Assembly: GCF_014681765.1 (NCBI RefSeq)
Contig: NZ_CP061498.1
Location: forward strand, 1,488,001-1,552,000
Length of the DNA stretch: 64,000 bases
Source of the DNA: Roseicitreum antarcticum
GTDB taxonomy: Bacteria; Pseudomonadota; Alphaproteobacteria; Rhodobacterales; Rhodobacteraceae
Reading direction: 5' to 3'
Position 1 is the first letter of the stretch. Each line of letters begins with the position of its first letter. Positions 8,044-22,326 of the stretch are shown one piece after another. The notes under the pieces were generated by a model that saw only the letters and a list, made by a program, of their open reading frames with translations, had not been told where the DNA came from and made no database searches. Made by a program: the position numbers and the translations under genes.

Positions 8044-10416
8044 ATGAACGCTACAGACCTGCGCGCCGACATCTTGAAACATCTGGAATTCTCGCTGGGC
8101 AAGGATCTGGCCCATGCCACGCTTTACGATATCCGCATGGCGCTGACGCTGGCGGTGCGCGACCGCGTGGTGACCCCGTGGTTCGCTGCGACCCGTGCCA
8201 CCTATGCGGCGAAATCGAAGCGGGTCTATTACCTGTCGATGGAATTTCTGATCGGTCGCTTGCTGGAAGATGCGATCCACAATCTGGGCCTGATGCAGGC
8301 CGCGCAGGAAGCCATGACCAGCCTTGACGCCGATTTCGCCGCGGTGCTGGCAGATGAGCCCGATGCGGCATTGGGCAATGGCGGCCTTGGCCGACTGGCG
8401 GCGTGTTTCCTTGACAGCATGTCGACGCTGGGCTGCCCGGGCTATGGCTATGGCATCCGCTATGAACACGGCCTCTTTCGTCAGAGCTTTCATGAGGGGC
8501 GGCAGGTCGAAGAGGCCGAAAACTGGTTGCGCCAGCGCCACGGCTGGGAGTTCGAGCGCCCCGAGGCGGCGTTCCAGATCGGCTTTGGCGGAAGCGTCAG
8601 CGAAGCGGGCAAGACCGCCCTCTGGACGCCGGGCGAAGCCGTGATCGCCAAGGCCTATGACACGCCCACCATCGGCTGGCAGGGCAAATGGGCCAACACC
8701 CTGCGCCTGTGGGGGGCGGAACCCGTGCGCGCGTTTGATCTGGCCGCGTTCAATCAGGGCGATTACGCCGGTGCGGCGGGCCTTGAGGCGGCAGCGCGCA
8801 CGATTTCCCGCGTACTCTACCCCGATGACACCACCGACACCGGCAAGGAACTGCGGCTGAAGCAGGAATTCTTCTTTACCGCAGCCAGCCTGCGCGACAT
8901 CGTGCGCCGCTTTCAGGCCGAACACAGCGACCTGCGCGCCCTGCCCACGAAGGCCGCGATCCAGCTTAACGACACCCATCCCGCAATTGCCGGGCCAGAG
9001 TTGGTGCGTATCTTGCATGACGAAAACGACATGCCGCTGGATGAGGCAATCTTGACCGCGCGCGCCACGCTGTCCTACACCAACCATACCCTGCTGCCCG
9101 AGGCGCTGGAACGCTGGCCCGAAGCGCTGATGGCCCGTGTCCTACCGCGCCACATGCAGTTGATCGAACGGATCGAGGACACCCATCGCAGTGCATATCC
9201 GAAATCCGCGGTCCGGATTGTCGAGGGCGGCGATGTGAAGATGGGCGAATTGTCCTTCATCATGGGTCACAAGGTCAACGGCGTGTCGGCGCTGCATTCC
9301 GATCTGGTGAAAACCACTGTCTTTGCGGAACTCCATGCACTGCACCCCGACCGGATCATCAACCAGACCAACGGCGTCACCCCACGCCGCTGGATGCTGG
9401 GCGCGAACCCGCGCCTGTCGGCGCTGATCACGGACACCATCAGTTCGGGCTGGGTCGCCGATCTGGAACGCCTGCGCGAACTGGAACCGCATGTGGCGGA
9501 TGCAGGTTTCATGGCCGCCTTTGCCGATGCCAAGCGCGCCAACAAGGTGGAACTGTCGAACTGGTTCGGACATGAACACGGCCAAAGCGTTGACCCCGAC
9601 GCGATGTACGATGTGCAGATCAAACGCTTCCATGAATACAAGCGCCAGCATCTGAACATCCTGGAAACCATCGCGCTGTGGACCGAGATGCGCGACAATC
9701 CCAACGCCGGTTGGACCCCGCGCGTCAAGATTTTCGGCGGCAAGGCGGCACCGGGCTATGTCATGGCCAAGGAAATCATCCACCTCATCAACGATGTGGC
9801 GACGGTCATCAATGCCGATCCGGTCACCTCACAATGGCTGAAGGTCGTCTATCCGCCGAATTACAACGTCTCGATGGCGGAGAAGCTGATCCCGGCCGCG
9901 GATCTGTCGGAACAGATTTCGACCGCGGGCAAGGAAGCCTCGGGCACCGGCAACATGAAATTCGCCCTCAACGGTGCGCTGACGATCGGCACGCTGGACG
10001 GTGCGAATGTGGAAATCCGCGAACAGGTGGGCGCCGAGAACTTCTTTTTGTTCGGCATGACCGCGCCCGAAGTTGTGGCGTGCCGCGAAAACCCCGAGCA
10101 TCAGGCCGATGCGATCAAGGCCAGCCCGCGCCTGAAAGCCGCGCTGAAGCTGATCGAGAAGGGCATTTTCTCGGACGGGGATGACAAACGCTACAAGGCG
10201 ATCCTGAAGAACCTGCGAAAGCATGACTATTTCACCGTGTGCGCTGACTTTGACAGCTACTATGATTGTCAGCGGCAGGTGGATGCGGCCTATCGCGACG
10301 CGGATCAGTGGATGCGCATGGCAGCGCTGAATACCGCACGGTCAGGCTGGTTTTCATCCGACCGCACGATCCTTGGGTATATGGCCGATGTCTGGGACAT
10401 CAAGCCTATGATCTGA
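8044..10416 (+). CDS. glgP: Glycogen/starch alpha-glucan phosphorylase
   Basis: A 790-aa GT35 phosphorylase that releases glucose-1-phosphate from the non-reducing ends of glycogen in the cytoplasm. Seen: LGNGGLGRLAACFLDSM, KRFHEYKRQHLNIL, and EASGTGNMKFALNG with Lys639 as the pyridoxal-phosphate lysine. Length and motif order match GlgP of E. coli type. The ATG at 8044 follows AAGAGG; the frame is open upstream (to 7735) but only antisense to rnd. It leads the seven-gene glycogen island, 30 bases before glgB. Having the degradative enzyme in the synthesis cluster suggests joint supply and turnover of storage glucan. Confidence 0.97.
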   Translation: MNATDLRADILKHLEFSLGKDLAHATLYDIRMALTLAVRDRVVTPWFAATRATYAAKSKRVYYLSMEFLIGRLLEDAIHNLGLMQAAQEAMTSLDADFAAVLADEPDAALGNGGLGRLAACFLDSMSTLGCPGYGYGIRYEHGLFRQSFHEGRQVEEAENWLRQRHGWEFERPEAAFQIGFGGSVSEAGKTALWTPGEAVIAKAYDTPTIGWQGKWANTLRLWGAEPVRAFDLAAFNQGDYAGAAGLEAAARTISRVLYPDDTTDTGKELRLKQEFFFTAASLRDIVRRFQAEHSDLRALPTKAAIQLNDTHPAIAGPELVRILHDENDMPLDEAILTARATLSYTNHTLLPEALERWPEALMARVLPRHMQLIERIEDTHRSAYPKSAVRIVEGGDVKMGELSFIMGHKVNGVSALHSDLVKTTVFAELHALHPDRIINQTNGVTPRRWMLGANPRLSALITDTISSGWVADLERLRELEPHVADAGFMAAFADAKRANKVELSNWFGHEHGQSVDPDAMYDVQIKRFHEYKRQHLNILETIALWTEMRDNPNAGWTPRVKIFGGKAAPGYVMAKEIIHLINDVATVINADPVTSQWLKVVYPPNYNVSMAEKLIPAADLSEQISTAGKEASGTGNMKFALNGALTIGTLDGANVEIREQVGAENFFLFGMTAPEVVACRENPEHQADAIKASPRLKAALKLIEKGIFSDGDDKRYKAILKNLRKHDYFTVCADFDSYYDCQRQVDAAYRDADQWMRMAALNTARSGWFSSDRTILGYMADVWDIKPMI

Positions 10417-10446
10417 CGGCACGGGCGGGCTACGCGTGAAAGGGCA

Positions 10447-12696
10447 ATGTCGAAGCTTGTATTTCAGTCAGTGGCAGTGAACACTGACCCTATGACACAG
10501 CCTACGCCCACGCCCGCCCTCAGCGCGCCCGATCTGACAGAAATACAGACCGGGCGGCTGGCCGATCCTTTTTCCCTGCTGGGGCCCAGCCACCGCGGCC
10601 ACGCCGGGCATCTGGTGGTACATCTGCCCGATGCGCAACGTGTTACGGCGGTGATCGACGGCACGGCCTACCCGCTGGCCGCGCAGGCGCCGGGCGTGTT
10701 TGCAGGCATGATCCCGCCGGGCAGCGCCTATATTCTGCGCGTTGGCAACGGGTCGCCGGAAAACGGGGCGCAGGAATGGGAACAGGAAGACCCCTACCGC
10801 TTTGGCCCGGTGCTGGGCGAACTGGACGAATACCTCATCGGTGAAGGCACGCATCAGCGGTTGTGGCATGTGCTGGGCGCGCGGGTGATCCGCCATGAAG
10901 GCGTTGAGGGCACATGCTTTGCCCTGTGGGCACCCAGCGCGCAGGCGGTCGCGGTGGTGGGGGATTTCAACCAATGGGATGCCCGGCGCGCGCCGATGCG
11001 CCCACGCGGTACCACAGGTGTTTGGGAACTGTTCATCCCCGGCGTGGCGGAAGGCGCAAGCTACAAGTACCGCATCATCGGGCCGGATGGCCGCGAATTG
11101 CCACTGAAGGCTGATCCAATTGGCTTCGGCTCGGAGCATCCGCCGCAGACCGCCAGCGTTGTGCGATCGATCACCGGGTATGGCTGGCGCGACGCGGCCT
11201 GGCTGGAGGGCCGCGCAGAAGCGCAGGACCGCCGCGCGCCGATGTCGGTCTATGAGGTGCATCTGGGTAGTTGGCGCAAACGCGGCGACCGCCCGCTGAG
11301 TTATGTGGAGGCCGCGACCGAACTGGTCGACTACGCGGTGGATATGGGCTTCACACATATCGAGCTGATGCCGATTTCCGAACATCCCTTCGCAGGATCA
11401 TGGGGCTATCAGCCCGTTGGCCTTTATGCGCCCACGGTGCGCCACGGCCCACCGCACGAATTCCGCGATCTGGTGGACGCGGCGCATGCGCGCGGCCTCG
11501 GCATCATCCTGGACTGGGTCCCCGGGCATTTCCCGTCAGACGCACACGGGCTGGCGCAGTTCGACGGCACGGCGCTTTATGAACACGCCGACCCGCGCGA
11601 GGGGTTTCACCCCGATTGGAACACCTGCATCTACAACTTTGGTCGCCGCGAGGTCGTGAATTACCTGACCTCCAATGCCCTGTATTGGCTGGAGGAATAC
11701 CACATCGACGGGCTGCGGGTGGATGCTGTGGCCTCGATGCTTTACCGCGATTATTCGCGCAAGGCGGGGGAATGGGTGCCCAACATCCACGGCGGGCGTG
11801 AGAACCTGGAGGCAATTGCGCTCTTGCAGCGAGTCAACACGCTGACTTATGGCGCGGTGCCCGGCAGCATGATGATCGCCGAGGAAAGCACCAGTTTCCC
11901 CGGCGTCTCGCGGCCCGTCGACGCGGGCGGCCTTGGCTTTGGGTTCAAGTGGAACATGGGCTGGATGAACGATACCCTGCGCTACATGGAGCACGCGCCC
12001 ATCCACCGCCGCCACCATCACCACCTGATGACCTTCGGCATTGATTACGCGTTCTCCGAAAACTTCATCCTGCCGATCAGCCATGATGAAGTGGTGCACG
12101 GCAAGGGCGCGATGATCGCCAAGATGCCCGGCGACGCATGGGAGAAATTCGCCAATCTGCGTGCGTATTATGGCTATATGTGGGGGCATCCGGGCAAGAA
12201 GCTGCTCTTCATGGGCTGCGAATTCGCCCAGGCGCATGAGTGGAACCACGACGCGGAACTGGACTGGGCGGCGCTTTCGCGGCCCGAAAATGCCGGGATC
12301 CAGCGGCTGGTGCGCGACCTCAACACCCTTTATCGCGGCACGCCCGCGTTGCATGCCCGCGATTGCGAGGCCGAAGGCTTCGCCTGGCTGGACGGCGGGG
12401 CCACCGATATCTCGGTTTTTGCCTGGGCACGGTTTGGCGGGCCCGGCGATGATCCGGTGGTGGTGATTGCAAACATGACGCCGGTGGAACGCCCCGGCTG
12501 GCGCTGCGCCTTCCCACAGGCGGGGCATTGGGATGAGGTGCTCAACACCGATGCGGCGATCTATGGTGGGGGCAACCGGGGCAATATGGGCGGCGTTGTG
12601 ACCGAAGCCGTGGCGCATCACGGCCACGCGCAATCGGCGCAAATCACGCTGCCGCCGCTGAGCACCGTCATGTTCAGGTACCGCGGCGCAGAGTAG
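10447..12696 (+). CDS. glgB: 1,4-alpha-glucan branching enzyme
   Basis: A 749-aa GH13 branching enzyme that makes alpha-1,6 branches in glycogen. Order: N-terminal extension and CBM48-type beta domains (about residues 1-240), catalytic barrel, C-terminal all-beta domain. Catalytic residues visible: nucleophile Asp426 in GLRVDAVASM, general acid Glu479 in MIAEESTSF, and Asp547 in ISHDEVVHGKG. A His-rich segment HRRHHHHL lies before the last. The ATG at 10447 is preceded by GAAAGGG at short spacing; the ATG at 10492 would shorten the protein by 15 residues and has no better site. Confidence 0.96.
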   Translation: MSKLVFQSVAVNTDPMTQPTPTPALSAPDLTEIQTGRLADPFSLLGPSHRGHAGHLVVHLPDAQRVTAVIDGTAYPLAAQAPGVFAGMIPPGSAYILRVGNGSPENGAQEWEQEDPYRFGPVLGELDEYLIGEGTHQRLWHVLGARVIRHEGVEGTCFALWAPSAQAVAVVGDFNQWDARRAPMRPRGTTGVWELFIPGVAEGASYKYRIIGPDGRELPLKADPIGFGSEHPPQTASVVRSITGYGWRDAAWLEGRAEAQDRRAPMSVYEVHLGSWRKRGDRPLSYVEAATELVDYAVDMGFTHIELMPISEHPFAGSWGYQPVGLYAPTVRHGPPHEFRDLVDAAHARGLGIILDWVPGHFPSDAHGLAQFDGTALYEHADPREGFHPDWNTCIYNFGRREVVNYLTSNALYWLEEYHIDGLRVDAVASMLYRDYSRKAGEWVPNIHGGRENLEAIALLQRVNTLTYGAVPGSMMIAEESTSFPGVSRPVDAGGLGFGFKWNMGWMNDTLRYMEHAPIHRRHHHHLMTFGIDYAFSENFILPISHDEVVHGKGAMIAKMPGDAWEKFANLRAYYGYMWGHPGKKLLFMGCEFAQAHEWNHDAELDWAALSRPENAGIQRLVRDLNTLYRGTPALHARDCEAEGFAWLDGGATDISVFAWARFGGPGDDPVVVIANMTPVERPGWRCAFPQAGHWDEVLNTDAAIYGGGNRGNMGGVVTEAVAHHGHAQSAQITLPPLSTVMFRYRGAE

Positions 12697-12829
12697 CGCA
12701 TGTGGCGAAAAAGAAGGCGTCAGCGCTGTGCGGGAAACTTGCGATAAAACAAAGGGCTAGACTGTAGAGGGCACAGTGCTGAAGATAACCTGAGGCGTAA
12801 AGCCGTTTTCACTATGGGGGGAGACCATA

Positions 12830-14095
12830 ATGCAACGACCAAACCACCGGCTGTCATCGCGCGCCATGGCTTTTGTGTTGGCGGGCGGGCGCGGGTCGCG
12901 TCTGCGCGAGCTGACCGACATGCGGGCCAAACCGGCGGTCTATTTCGGCGGCAAGACGCGGATCATCGACTTTGCGCTGTCGAATGCCCTGAACTCGGGC
13001 ATCCGCAAGATGGCGATCGCCACGCAGTACAAGGCGCACAGCCTGATCCGGCATTGTCAGCGTGGCTGGAGCTTTTTCCGGGCGGAACGCAACGAATACC
13101 TCGACATTTTGCCCGCCAGCCAGCGCGTCAGCGAAAACCACTGGTATGAAGGTACGGCGGACGCCGTCTTTCAGAATATCGACATCATTGACAGCTATGA
13201 CGTGGATTATGTGATCATCCTGGCAGGCGATCACATCTACAAGATGGATTATGAGGTCATGCTGCGCGAACATGTGGAAAGTGGTGCCGATGTCACCGTG
13301 GGCTGCCTGACCGTGCCGCGCGCCGAAGCCGTGGCCTTTGGCGTCATGGATGTCGAAGCCTCGGGGCGGATCACGGCGTTTCTGGAAAAGCCCGCCGACC
13401 CACCGGCGATGCCGGGCGAGCCAACCAAGGCGCTGGCGTCCATGGGGATCTATGTGTTCAAATGGTCCTTCCTGCGCCAGATGCTGGTGGAAGACGCGGC
13501 CGCCCCATCGTCCAGCCGCGATTTTGGCAGCGACATCATCCCGCATATCGTGACGCATGGGACAGCCATGGCGCACAAGTTCGAGGACAGTTGCGTGCGC
13601 CACCGCTCCGATGCGCCGGTCTATTGGCGCGATGTGGGCACGCTGGATGCCTTTTGGCGGGCGAATATCGACCTGACCGATTTCGACCCCGATCTGGACC
13701 TCTGGGACAAGGATTGGCCGATCTGGACCTATTCCGAAAGCGTCCCGCCCGCGAAGTTCATCCATAACGAGGAAGCGCGGCGCGGGCTGGCCGTCAGCTC
13801 GCTGGTATCAGGGGGCTGTATCATCTCGGGGACCGAGGTGCGCAACAGTTTGCTTTTCACCGGGGTGCATACAAATTCGTGGTCCACGCTGGATGAGGTG
13901 GTTGCCCTGCCCTATTGCGTCGTGGGCCGCCACGCGCGGCTGACCCGGGCGATCATCGACCACGGCGTCCACATCCCCGAGGGGCTGGTCGTCGGCGAAG
14001 ACCCGATCGCGGATGCGAAATGGTTCCGCGTCAGCGAAGGCGGCGTTACCCTGATTACCAAAGGCATGATGGACCGCTATAACGCGGCGCAATAA
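12830..14095 (+). CDS. glgC: Glucose-1-phosphate adenylyltransferase (ADP-glucose pyrophosphorylase)
   Basis: A 421-aa nucleotidyltransferase that makes ADP-glucose from ATP and glucose-1-phosphate, the committed and usually allosterically controlled step of bacterial glycogen synthesis. It shows AGGRGSRL at 18-25 (nucleotide loop), the [20 protein letters not shown] segment next to it, [20 protein letters not shown], and a C-terminal left-handed beta-helix region. GGGGGAGA lies 6-13 bases before the ATG. A 133-base gap separates it from glgB; the gap contains TTGCGA at 12739-12744 but no well-spaced -10, so an internal promoter is possible but unproven. Confidence 0.97.
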   Translation: MQRPNHRLSSRAMAFVLAGGRGSRLRELTDMRAKPAVYFGGKTRIIDFALSNALNSGIRKMAIATQYKAHSLIRHCQRGWSFFRAERNEYLDILPASQRVSENHWYEGTADAVFQNIDIIDSYDVDYVIILAGDHIYKMDYEVMLREHVESGADVTVGCLTVPRAEAVAFGVMDVEASGRITAFLEKPADPPAMPGEPTKALASMGIYVFKWSFLRQMLVEDAAAPSSSRDFGSDIIPHIVTHGTAMAHKFEDSCVRHRSDAPVYWRDVGTLDAFWRANIDLTDFDPDLDLWDKDWPIWTYSESVPPAKFIHNEEARRGLAVSSLVSGGCIISGTEVRNSLLFTGVHTNSWSTLDEVVALPYCVVGRHARLTRAIIDHGVHIPEGLVVGEDPIADAKWFRVSEGGVTLITKGMMDRYNAAQ

Positions 14096-14111
14096 GCGAA
14101 AGGCTGTCTCG

Positions 14112-15599
14112 ATGGCAACGGCGGAAGATGCGGTGGCGCCCGGCGCGTCGGATGGGTCAGCGGCCGCTTTGCGCCCCGCGCTGAGCGTGGCTTCAGAATG
14201 CGCGCCGCTGGTGAAAACCGGCGGGCTGGCCGATGTGGTGGGCGCCCTGCCAGCCGCGTTGCAGCCTGAAGGCTGGGCGTTGCGCACGCTGCTGCCGGGC
14301 TACCGCGCAGTGCTGGCGCAATGCGACGGGGCCGCGCCGGTCCTGTGGCTGGACGATCTGTTCGGCGGGCCTGCTCGGGTGCTGGCGGTGACCTTGGGCG
14401 GGTTGGACCTGCTGATCCTTGACGCGCCACACCTTTTTGACCGCGAGGGCAGCCCATACCTCGATGCGTCCGGCAACGACTGGGTGGACAACGACCTGCG
14501 GTTCGCTGCGCTGTCCTTCGTCGGCGCACAAATCGCAGCCGAAGGCCTGGGGGGCTGGCAGCCCGAACTGGTGCATCTGCATGACTGGCAGGCGGCATTG
14601 GTGCCCGAATATCTGCGCAGCTATGCCCACGATGTGCCCACCATCCTGACGATCCACAACATCGCGTTTCACGGGCTGACGGGGTATGAGCGTCTGGCCG
14701 CGATGCGTCTTGACCCGGAACGCTTCACGCCCGAGGGGTTCGAATACTACGGCCATATCAGCGCGCTGAAGGCCGGGCTGATGGGGGCGACCAAGCTGAC
14801 GACCGTCAGCCCGTCCTACGCGCGCGAGTTGGAGACGCCCGCTTTCGGCATGGGCCTCGACGGCGTGATCCGCAGCCGCCGCGCCGATTTGTCGGGCATC
14901 CTGAACGGCATCGATACCGCCGTGTGGAACCCGGAAACCGACCCGATGATCCGCCCCTTCCGGACGCCACGCGGCAAGGCTGCGAACCGTGCCGCGCTCT
15001 GTGCCGATTTTGGCCTGTCGCCCGACGTGCCCGGCCCGCTGGCGGTCGTTGTCTCACGGTTGTCGGGACAAAAGGGGCTGGACCTGTTGCTGGACGCCCT
15101 GCCCGCGCTGACGGACCGCGGCGGGCAACTGGCGCTGCTGGGCGCGGGCGCCCGGCCGCTGGAAAACGCCTGGCTGGCAGCGGCGCGCGACATGCCGGGG
15201 GTGTCGGTGCGCATCGGCTATGATGAGGCGCTGTCGCACCGGATGTATGCAGGCGCGGATGCCGTGCTGGTCCCGTCCCGCTTCGAACCCTGCGGGCTGA
15301 CGCAGCTTTATGCGCTGCGCTATGGCGCGGTGCCGGTGGTGGCGCAGACCGGCGGGCTGGCCGATACGGTGATCCACGCCAATGACGCCGCGCTGCGCCG
15401 CGGGGTCGCCACCGGGCTGACCCATGCCCCCGGCGATGCGGCGGCGTTGCGCCATGCGCTGACCCATTTGTGCGATCTTTACGCAACTCCGGGTATCTGG
15501 ACCACTCTGCAACGCAACGCCATGAAACAGCCGGTTGACTGGACCGCCTCCAGCCCACAGTATGCGCGTCTTTACAACAACTTGACCGGATCAGCATGA
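14112..15599 (+). CDS. glgA: Glycogen synthase (ADP-glucose type)
   Basis: A 495-aa GT5 glycosyltransferase that extends alpha-1,4 glucan chains from ADP-glucose. The ADP-glucose-binding KTGGLADVVGALP starts at Lys35, preceded by a slightly long N terminus of Ala-rich sequence. Further on are HLHDWQAALVPEYLR, TIHNIAFHG, and the C-terminal-lobe PSRFEPCGLTQLYALRYG plus QTGGLADTV, the second nucleotide site. AAAGG precedes the ATG by about ten bases. The stop overlaps the glgX start (ATGA), giving translational coupling. Confidence 0.96.
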   Translation: MATAEDAVAPGASDGSAAALRPALSVASECAPLVKTGGLADVVGALPAALQPEGWALRTLLPGYRAVLAQCDGAAPVLWLDDLFGGPARVLAVTLGGLDLLILDAPHLFDREGSPYLDASGNDWVDNDLRFAALSFVGAQIAAEGLGGWQPELVHLHDWQAALVPEYLRSYAHDVPTILTIHNIAFHGLTGYERLAAMRLDPERFTPEGFEYYGHISALKAGLMGATKLTTVSPSYARELETPAFGMGLDGVIRSRRADLSGILNGIDTAVWNPETDPMIRPFRTPRGKAANRAALCADFGLSPDVPGPLAVVVSRLSGQKGLDLLLDALPALTDRGGQLALLGAGARPLENAWLAAARDMPGVSVRIGYDEALSHRMYAGADAVLVPSRFEPCGLTQLYALRYGAVPVVAQTGGLADTVIHANDAALRRGVATGLTHAPGDAAALRHALTHLCDLYATPGIWTTLQRNAMKQPVDWTASSPQYARLYNNLTGSA

Positions 15600-17706
15600 G
15601 CCACAGCTACACCGTGTCGCGCGGGCGTCACAACCGCATCGGGGCGACGTTTGACGGCGACGGCGTGAATTTTGCCGTTTTCTCGGAACATGCCACGGCG
15701 GTTGAGCTGTGCCTGTTCTCACCCGATGGCACGCGCGAACTGGCGCGGCTGAAACTGCCCGAACGCACGGGGTTCGTCTGGCATGGCCGCGTACCCGGTC
15801 TGGTACCGGGGCAGCTTTATGGCTACCGCGCCCATGGTCCTTATGCACCAGAGGAAGGGCACCGGTTCAACCCGCACAAACTGCTGCTGGACCCCTATGC
15901 CAAGCGCATTACCGGGCATCCGCGCTGGTCGGATGCGCTGTTTGGCTACAATACCGGGGCAAAAACGCTGGACCTGACCTATTCAAACCGCGACAGCGCG
16001 CGCTTCATGCCCAAATGCGTGGTCGAAGACCCCAGCTTCAACTGGGGCAACGACAGCCCGCCCGCCAAGTCGGCAAGCGACAGCGTGATCTACGAGGCGC
16101 ATGTAAAGGGTTTCACCGCGCAGCGCGACATTCCGCATGCGGGCAAGTTCCTGGGGCTGGCATCCGACGCGGCGATCGACCACCTGGTGAAACTCGGCAT
16201 CACCGCGATCGAGCTTCTGCCGGTGCAGGCCTTCCTGAATGACCGTTTTCTCGTGGAAAAGAAGCTCACGAATTACTGGGGCTATCAGACGCTGAGCTTC
16301 TTCGCCCCCGAGCCCCGCTATCTGACCGCCGGGCGCCTCAATGAGTTTCAGCACACCGTCGCCCGGCTGCATGCAGCGGGGATCGAGGTGATCCTGGACG
16401 TGGTCTATAACCACACCTGCGAAGGCTCGGAACTGGGGCCGACACTGTCGTTTCGCGGGCTGGACAACAAGAGCTACTATCGCCTGTCGCCGGACAATCC
16501 GCGCTATTGCATCAACGATACCGGCTGCGGCAATACGATCAACATCGACCACCCGATGGTGCTGCGCATGGTGATGGACAGCCTGCGCTACTGGGTCGAG
16601 GTGATGCATGTGGATGGTTTCCGCTTTGACCTTGCCGCGACGCTGGCGCGCGAGGCAGCCGGGTTCCAGCCCAATGCCGCCTTCTTTGCCGCGATCCGGC
16701 AGGACCCGGTGCTCAGCCGGGTGAAGCTGATCGCCGAGCCGTGGGACATCGGCCCGGATGGCTATCAGTTGGGCGCCTTCCCGCATCCGTTCATGGAATG
16801 GAATGACAAGTTCCGCGACGGCGTGCGCCGGTTCTGGCGGCGTGACCCCGCACCCGCCCCGGAACTTGCCGCCCGGCTGACCGGATCGGCCCAGCAATTC
16901 GACCATAACGGGCGGGGTGCCACGGCCTCGATCAACTTTGTCACCGCGCATGACGGGTTCAACCTGCATGATCTGGTTTCCTACGCGCAAAAGCACAACG
17001 AAGCGAACGGCGAGGATGGGCGCGACGGGCATTCGGCCAATTTCTCGGACAACATGGGGGTGGAAGGCGAAACCGACGATCCCGACATTCGCGCCGCGCG
17101 CAGTCAGCGCAAACGCAACCTGCTGGCAACCTTGATGCTGTCGCAAGGCACGCCGATGCTGCTGGCAGGCGATGAAGTCGGCCACAGCCAGCGCGGCAAC
17201 AATAATGCCTATTGCCAGGACAATGCGATCACCTGGATCGACTGGGATAGCGCCGATGCCGACCTCATGGCCTTCACCGCCCGCCTGATCGCGTTTCGCA
17301 AGGCGCACCAGATCTTGCGCCAGAAGCTGTTCTTGCATTCGCGCGAACGCCCCACCGATGGCAAGGCGGATCTGATGTGGTGGCACCCCGCTGGGCGCAC
17401 CATGACGCCCGCCGACTGGGAGGATCCAGCGCTGTCCTTCGCCTGCGTGGAGTTGCGCAAGGCATCGAGCACCCCGGTCTATGCCGATACGGAATATGCG
17501 GTGTTTCTGGCCTTTAACGCGGGCGATGCGTTTGAGCTGACGCTGCCCCCCGCCCCAGAGGGGCAACGCTGGTCGCGCCATATCAATACCGCCGCCGCCC
17601 TTGCCCCGCCCGAAGAACTCTGCACAACGGCGATGCATGTGGCCGCGCAATCGGTCTCGGCGCTGGTGCTGGAACGGGTAGATACCGCCATGGCCGGGGC
17701 AGCGGC

Positions 17707-17710
<4 letters not shown>
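15596..17710 (+). CDS. glgX: Glycogen debranching enzyme
   Basis: A 704-aa GH13 isoamylase-type enzyme that hydrolyses the short alpha-1,6 branches left after phosphorylase action. Domain order: N-terminal CBM48 (about 10-110), barrel, C-terminal beta domain. The nucleophile is Asp345 in GFRFDLAATLARE, the acid Glu lies in AEPWDIGPDGYQLG, and the transition-state Asp in TAHDGFNLHDLVSY. Its start overlaps glgA and its end overlaps malQ, both as ATGA. The enzyme links phosphorylase and MalQ in taking limit dextrins apart. Confidence 0.96.
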
Positions 17711-21341
<3,631 letters not shown>

Positions 21342-21389
21342 GCCGCAGGTCGGTAATCAGCCCATAAAGCCATAACCAGCGGGTCGCTG

Positions 21390-21435
21390 GGCCACGACGC
21401 GGCTGCGCAACCTGTGCTTCTCAGGGTTCGTGGCC
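21390..21435 (+). terminator. Stem-loop downstream of pgm
   Basis: GGCCACGA (21390-21397) and TCGTGGCC (21428-21435) pair perfectly, with a smaller AACC/GGTT pairing inside. It lies 48 bases after the pgm stop. No T-run follows, so a Rho-independent role is uncertain. Confidence 0.4.
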
Positions 21436-21487
21436 GCCAAGTCTGCCCTTGATCTGCGCCATGCGCCATCCACGATGCTGGAAGCAA

Positions 21488-21519
21488 AATCGCCGTGCCG
21501 TCAACGCGGCACGGCGATT
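21488..21519 (-). terminator. Terminator of the NMT1-type ABC transporter operon
   Basis: A perfect 13-bp stem (21488-21500 with 21507-21519) and a 6-base loop, 39 bases after the permease stop. On the reverse strand it is followed by ATTTTGCTT, giving a reasonable intrinsic terminator for the leftward operon. Confidence 0.7.
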
Positions 21520-21558
21520 GGTAGCGTCTTCCGGCTTTGCTGCCGCGCGGCACCTCGT

Positions 21559-22326
21559 TCAGGTCGGCGCGCGCACCGCCCAACCGGCAAAGATCTTTTC
21601 GGCAGCGACGACGACATAGTAGAGGAAAATCCCCAAAACAGCCAAGGCGATCAGCACCGCAAACATCAACGGATAGTCAGAATTGATCCGCCCGCTGTCG
21701 AACAAATGGCCAAGGCCGCGCCCGTGCGGGGTGATGATCTCGACCAGATTAGTGCCGATGAAGGCCAGCGTGGCAGCGACTTTCAGCGCGCCGAAGAACT
21801 CCGGCAGGGTCTTGGGCAGCGCGATCTTCCAGAACACGGTGAAGCGCGAGGCGCCAAGGCTGCGCAGGATGTCGCGATACTCTGGCTCCAACGTGCTGAG
21901 GCCGATGGCGACCGATACGGCGATGGGAAAGAACGAGATCATGAAGGCCATCAAGATCGTGTTGAAATCATGCTGGCCCACGAACATCAGCGCAATCACC
22001 GGCACCACTGTCGCTTTCGGTACCGCGTTGAACCCCACCAGAATGGGATAGAGCGCATCATTCATCATGCGGCTAAGGCCCATCACCATGCCGATAAGCG
22101 TGCCAAATACCACCGCCAGGCTCAGCCCGACCATGGTGCGCCACAGGGTCTGCCAGCCATATTCCCAGAACAACGGCTGATAGCGCAAAAACGCGGGCCA
22201 CACATCCGAGGGCGCGGCCATCTTGTAGGTCGGCCAGCCGTTGGCCCAGACCAGCCATTCCCAACCCAGAAGCAGCAGGATCATCGCCACTACGGGCACC
22301 ACGATCTTTTGCAGGTTTTCTATCAC
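21559..22326 (-). CDS. ABC transporter permease, NitT/TauT (SsuC/ThiX-like) family
   Basis: Inner-membrane permease of 255 aa with about six hydrophobic helices, the first at residues 8-28. The cytoplasmic coupling loop is visible as the EAA-like motif in EYRDILRSLGASRFTVFWKIALPKTLPEFF. This belongs to the BPD transporter family that works with NMT1/SsuA binding proteins (sulfonates, nitrate, pyrimidine precursors). Its ATG overlaps the ATPase stop by 4 bases. The tail LPEFFGALKVAATLAFIGTN is typical. The substrate cannot be read from the permease. Confidence 0.9.
   Translation of the reverse strand: MIENLQKIVVPVVAMILLLLGWEWLVWANGWPTYKMAAPSDVWPAFLRYQPLFWEYGWQTLWRTMVGLSLAVVFGTLIGMVMGLSRMMNDALYPILVGFNAVPKATVVPVIALMFVGQHDFNTILMAFMISFFPIAVSVAIGLSTLEPEYRDILRSLGASRFTVFWKIALPKTLPEFFGALKVAATLAFIGTNLVEIITPHGRGLGHLFDSGRINSDYPLMFAVLIALAVLGIFLYYVVVAAEKIFAGWAVRAPT

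Noticed and set aside
12739-12763. TTGCGA...TAGACT as an internal promoter before glgC
   Set aside because: The hexamers are separated by only 13 bases, too short for a sigma-70 promoter.
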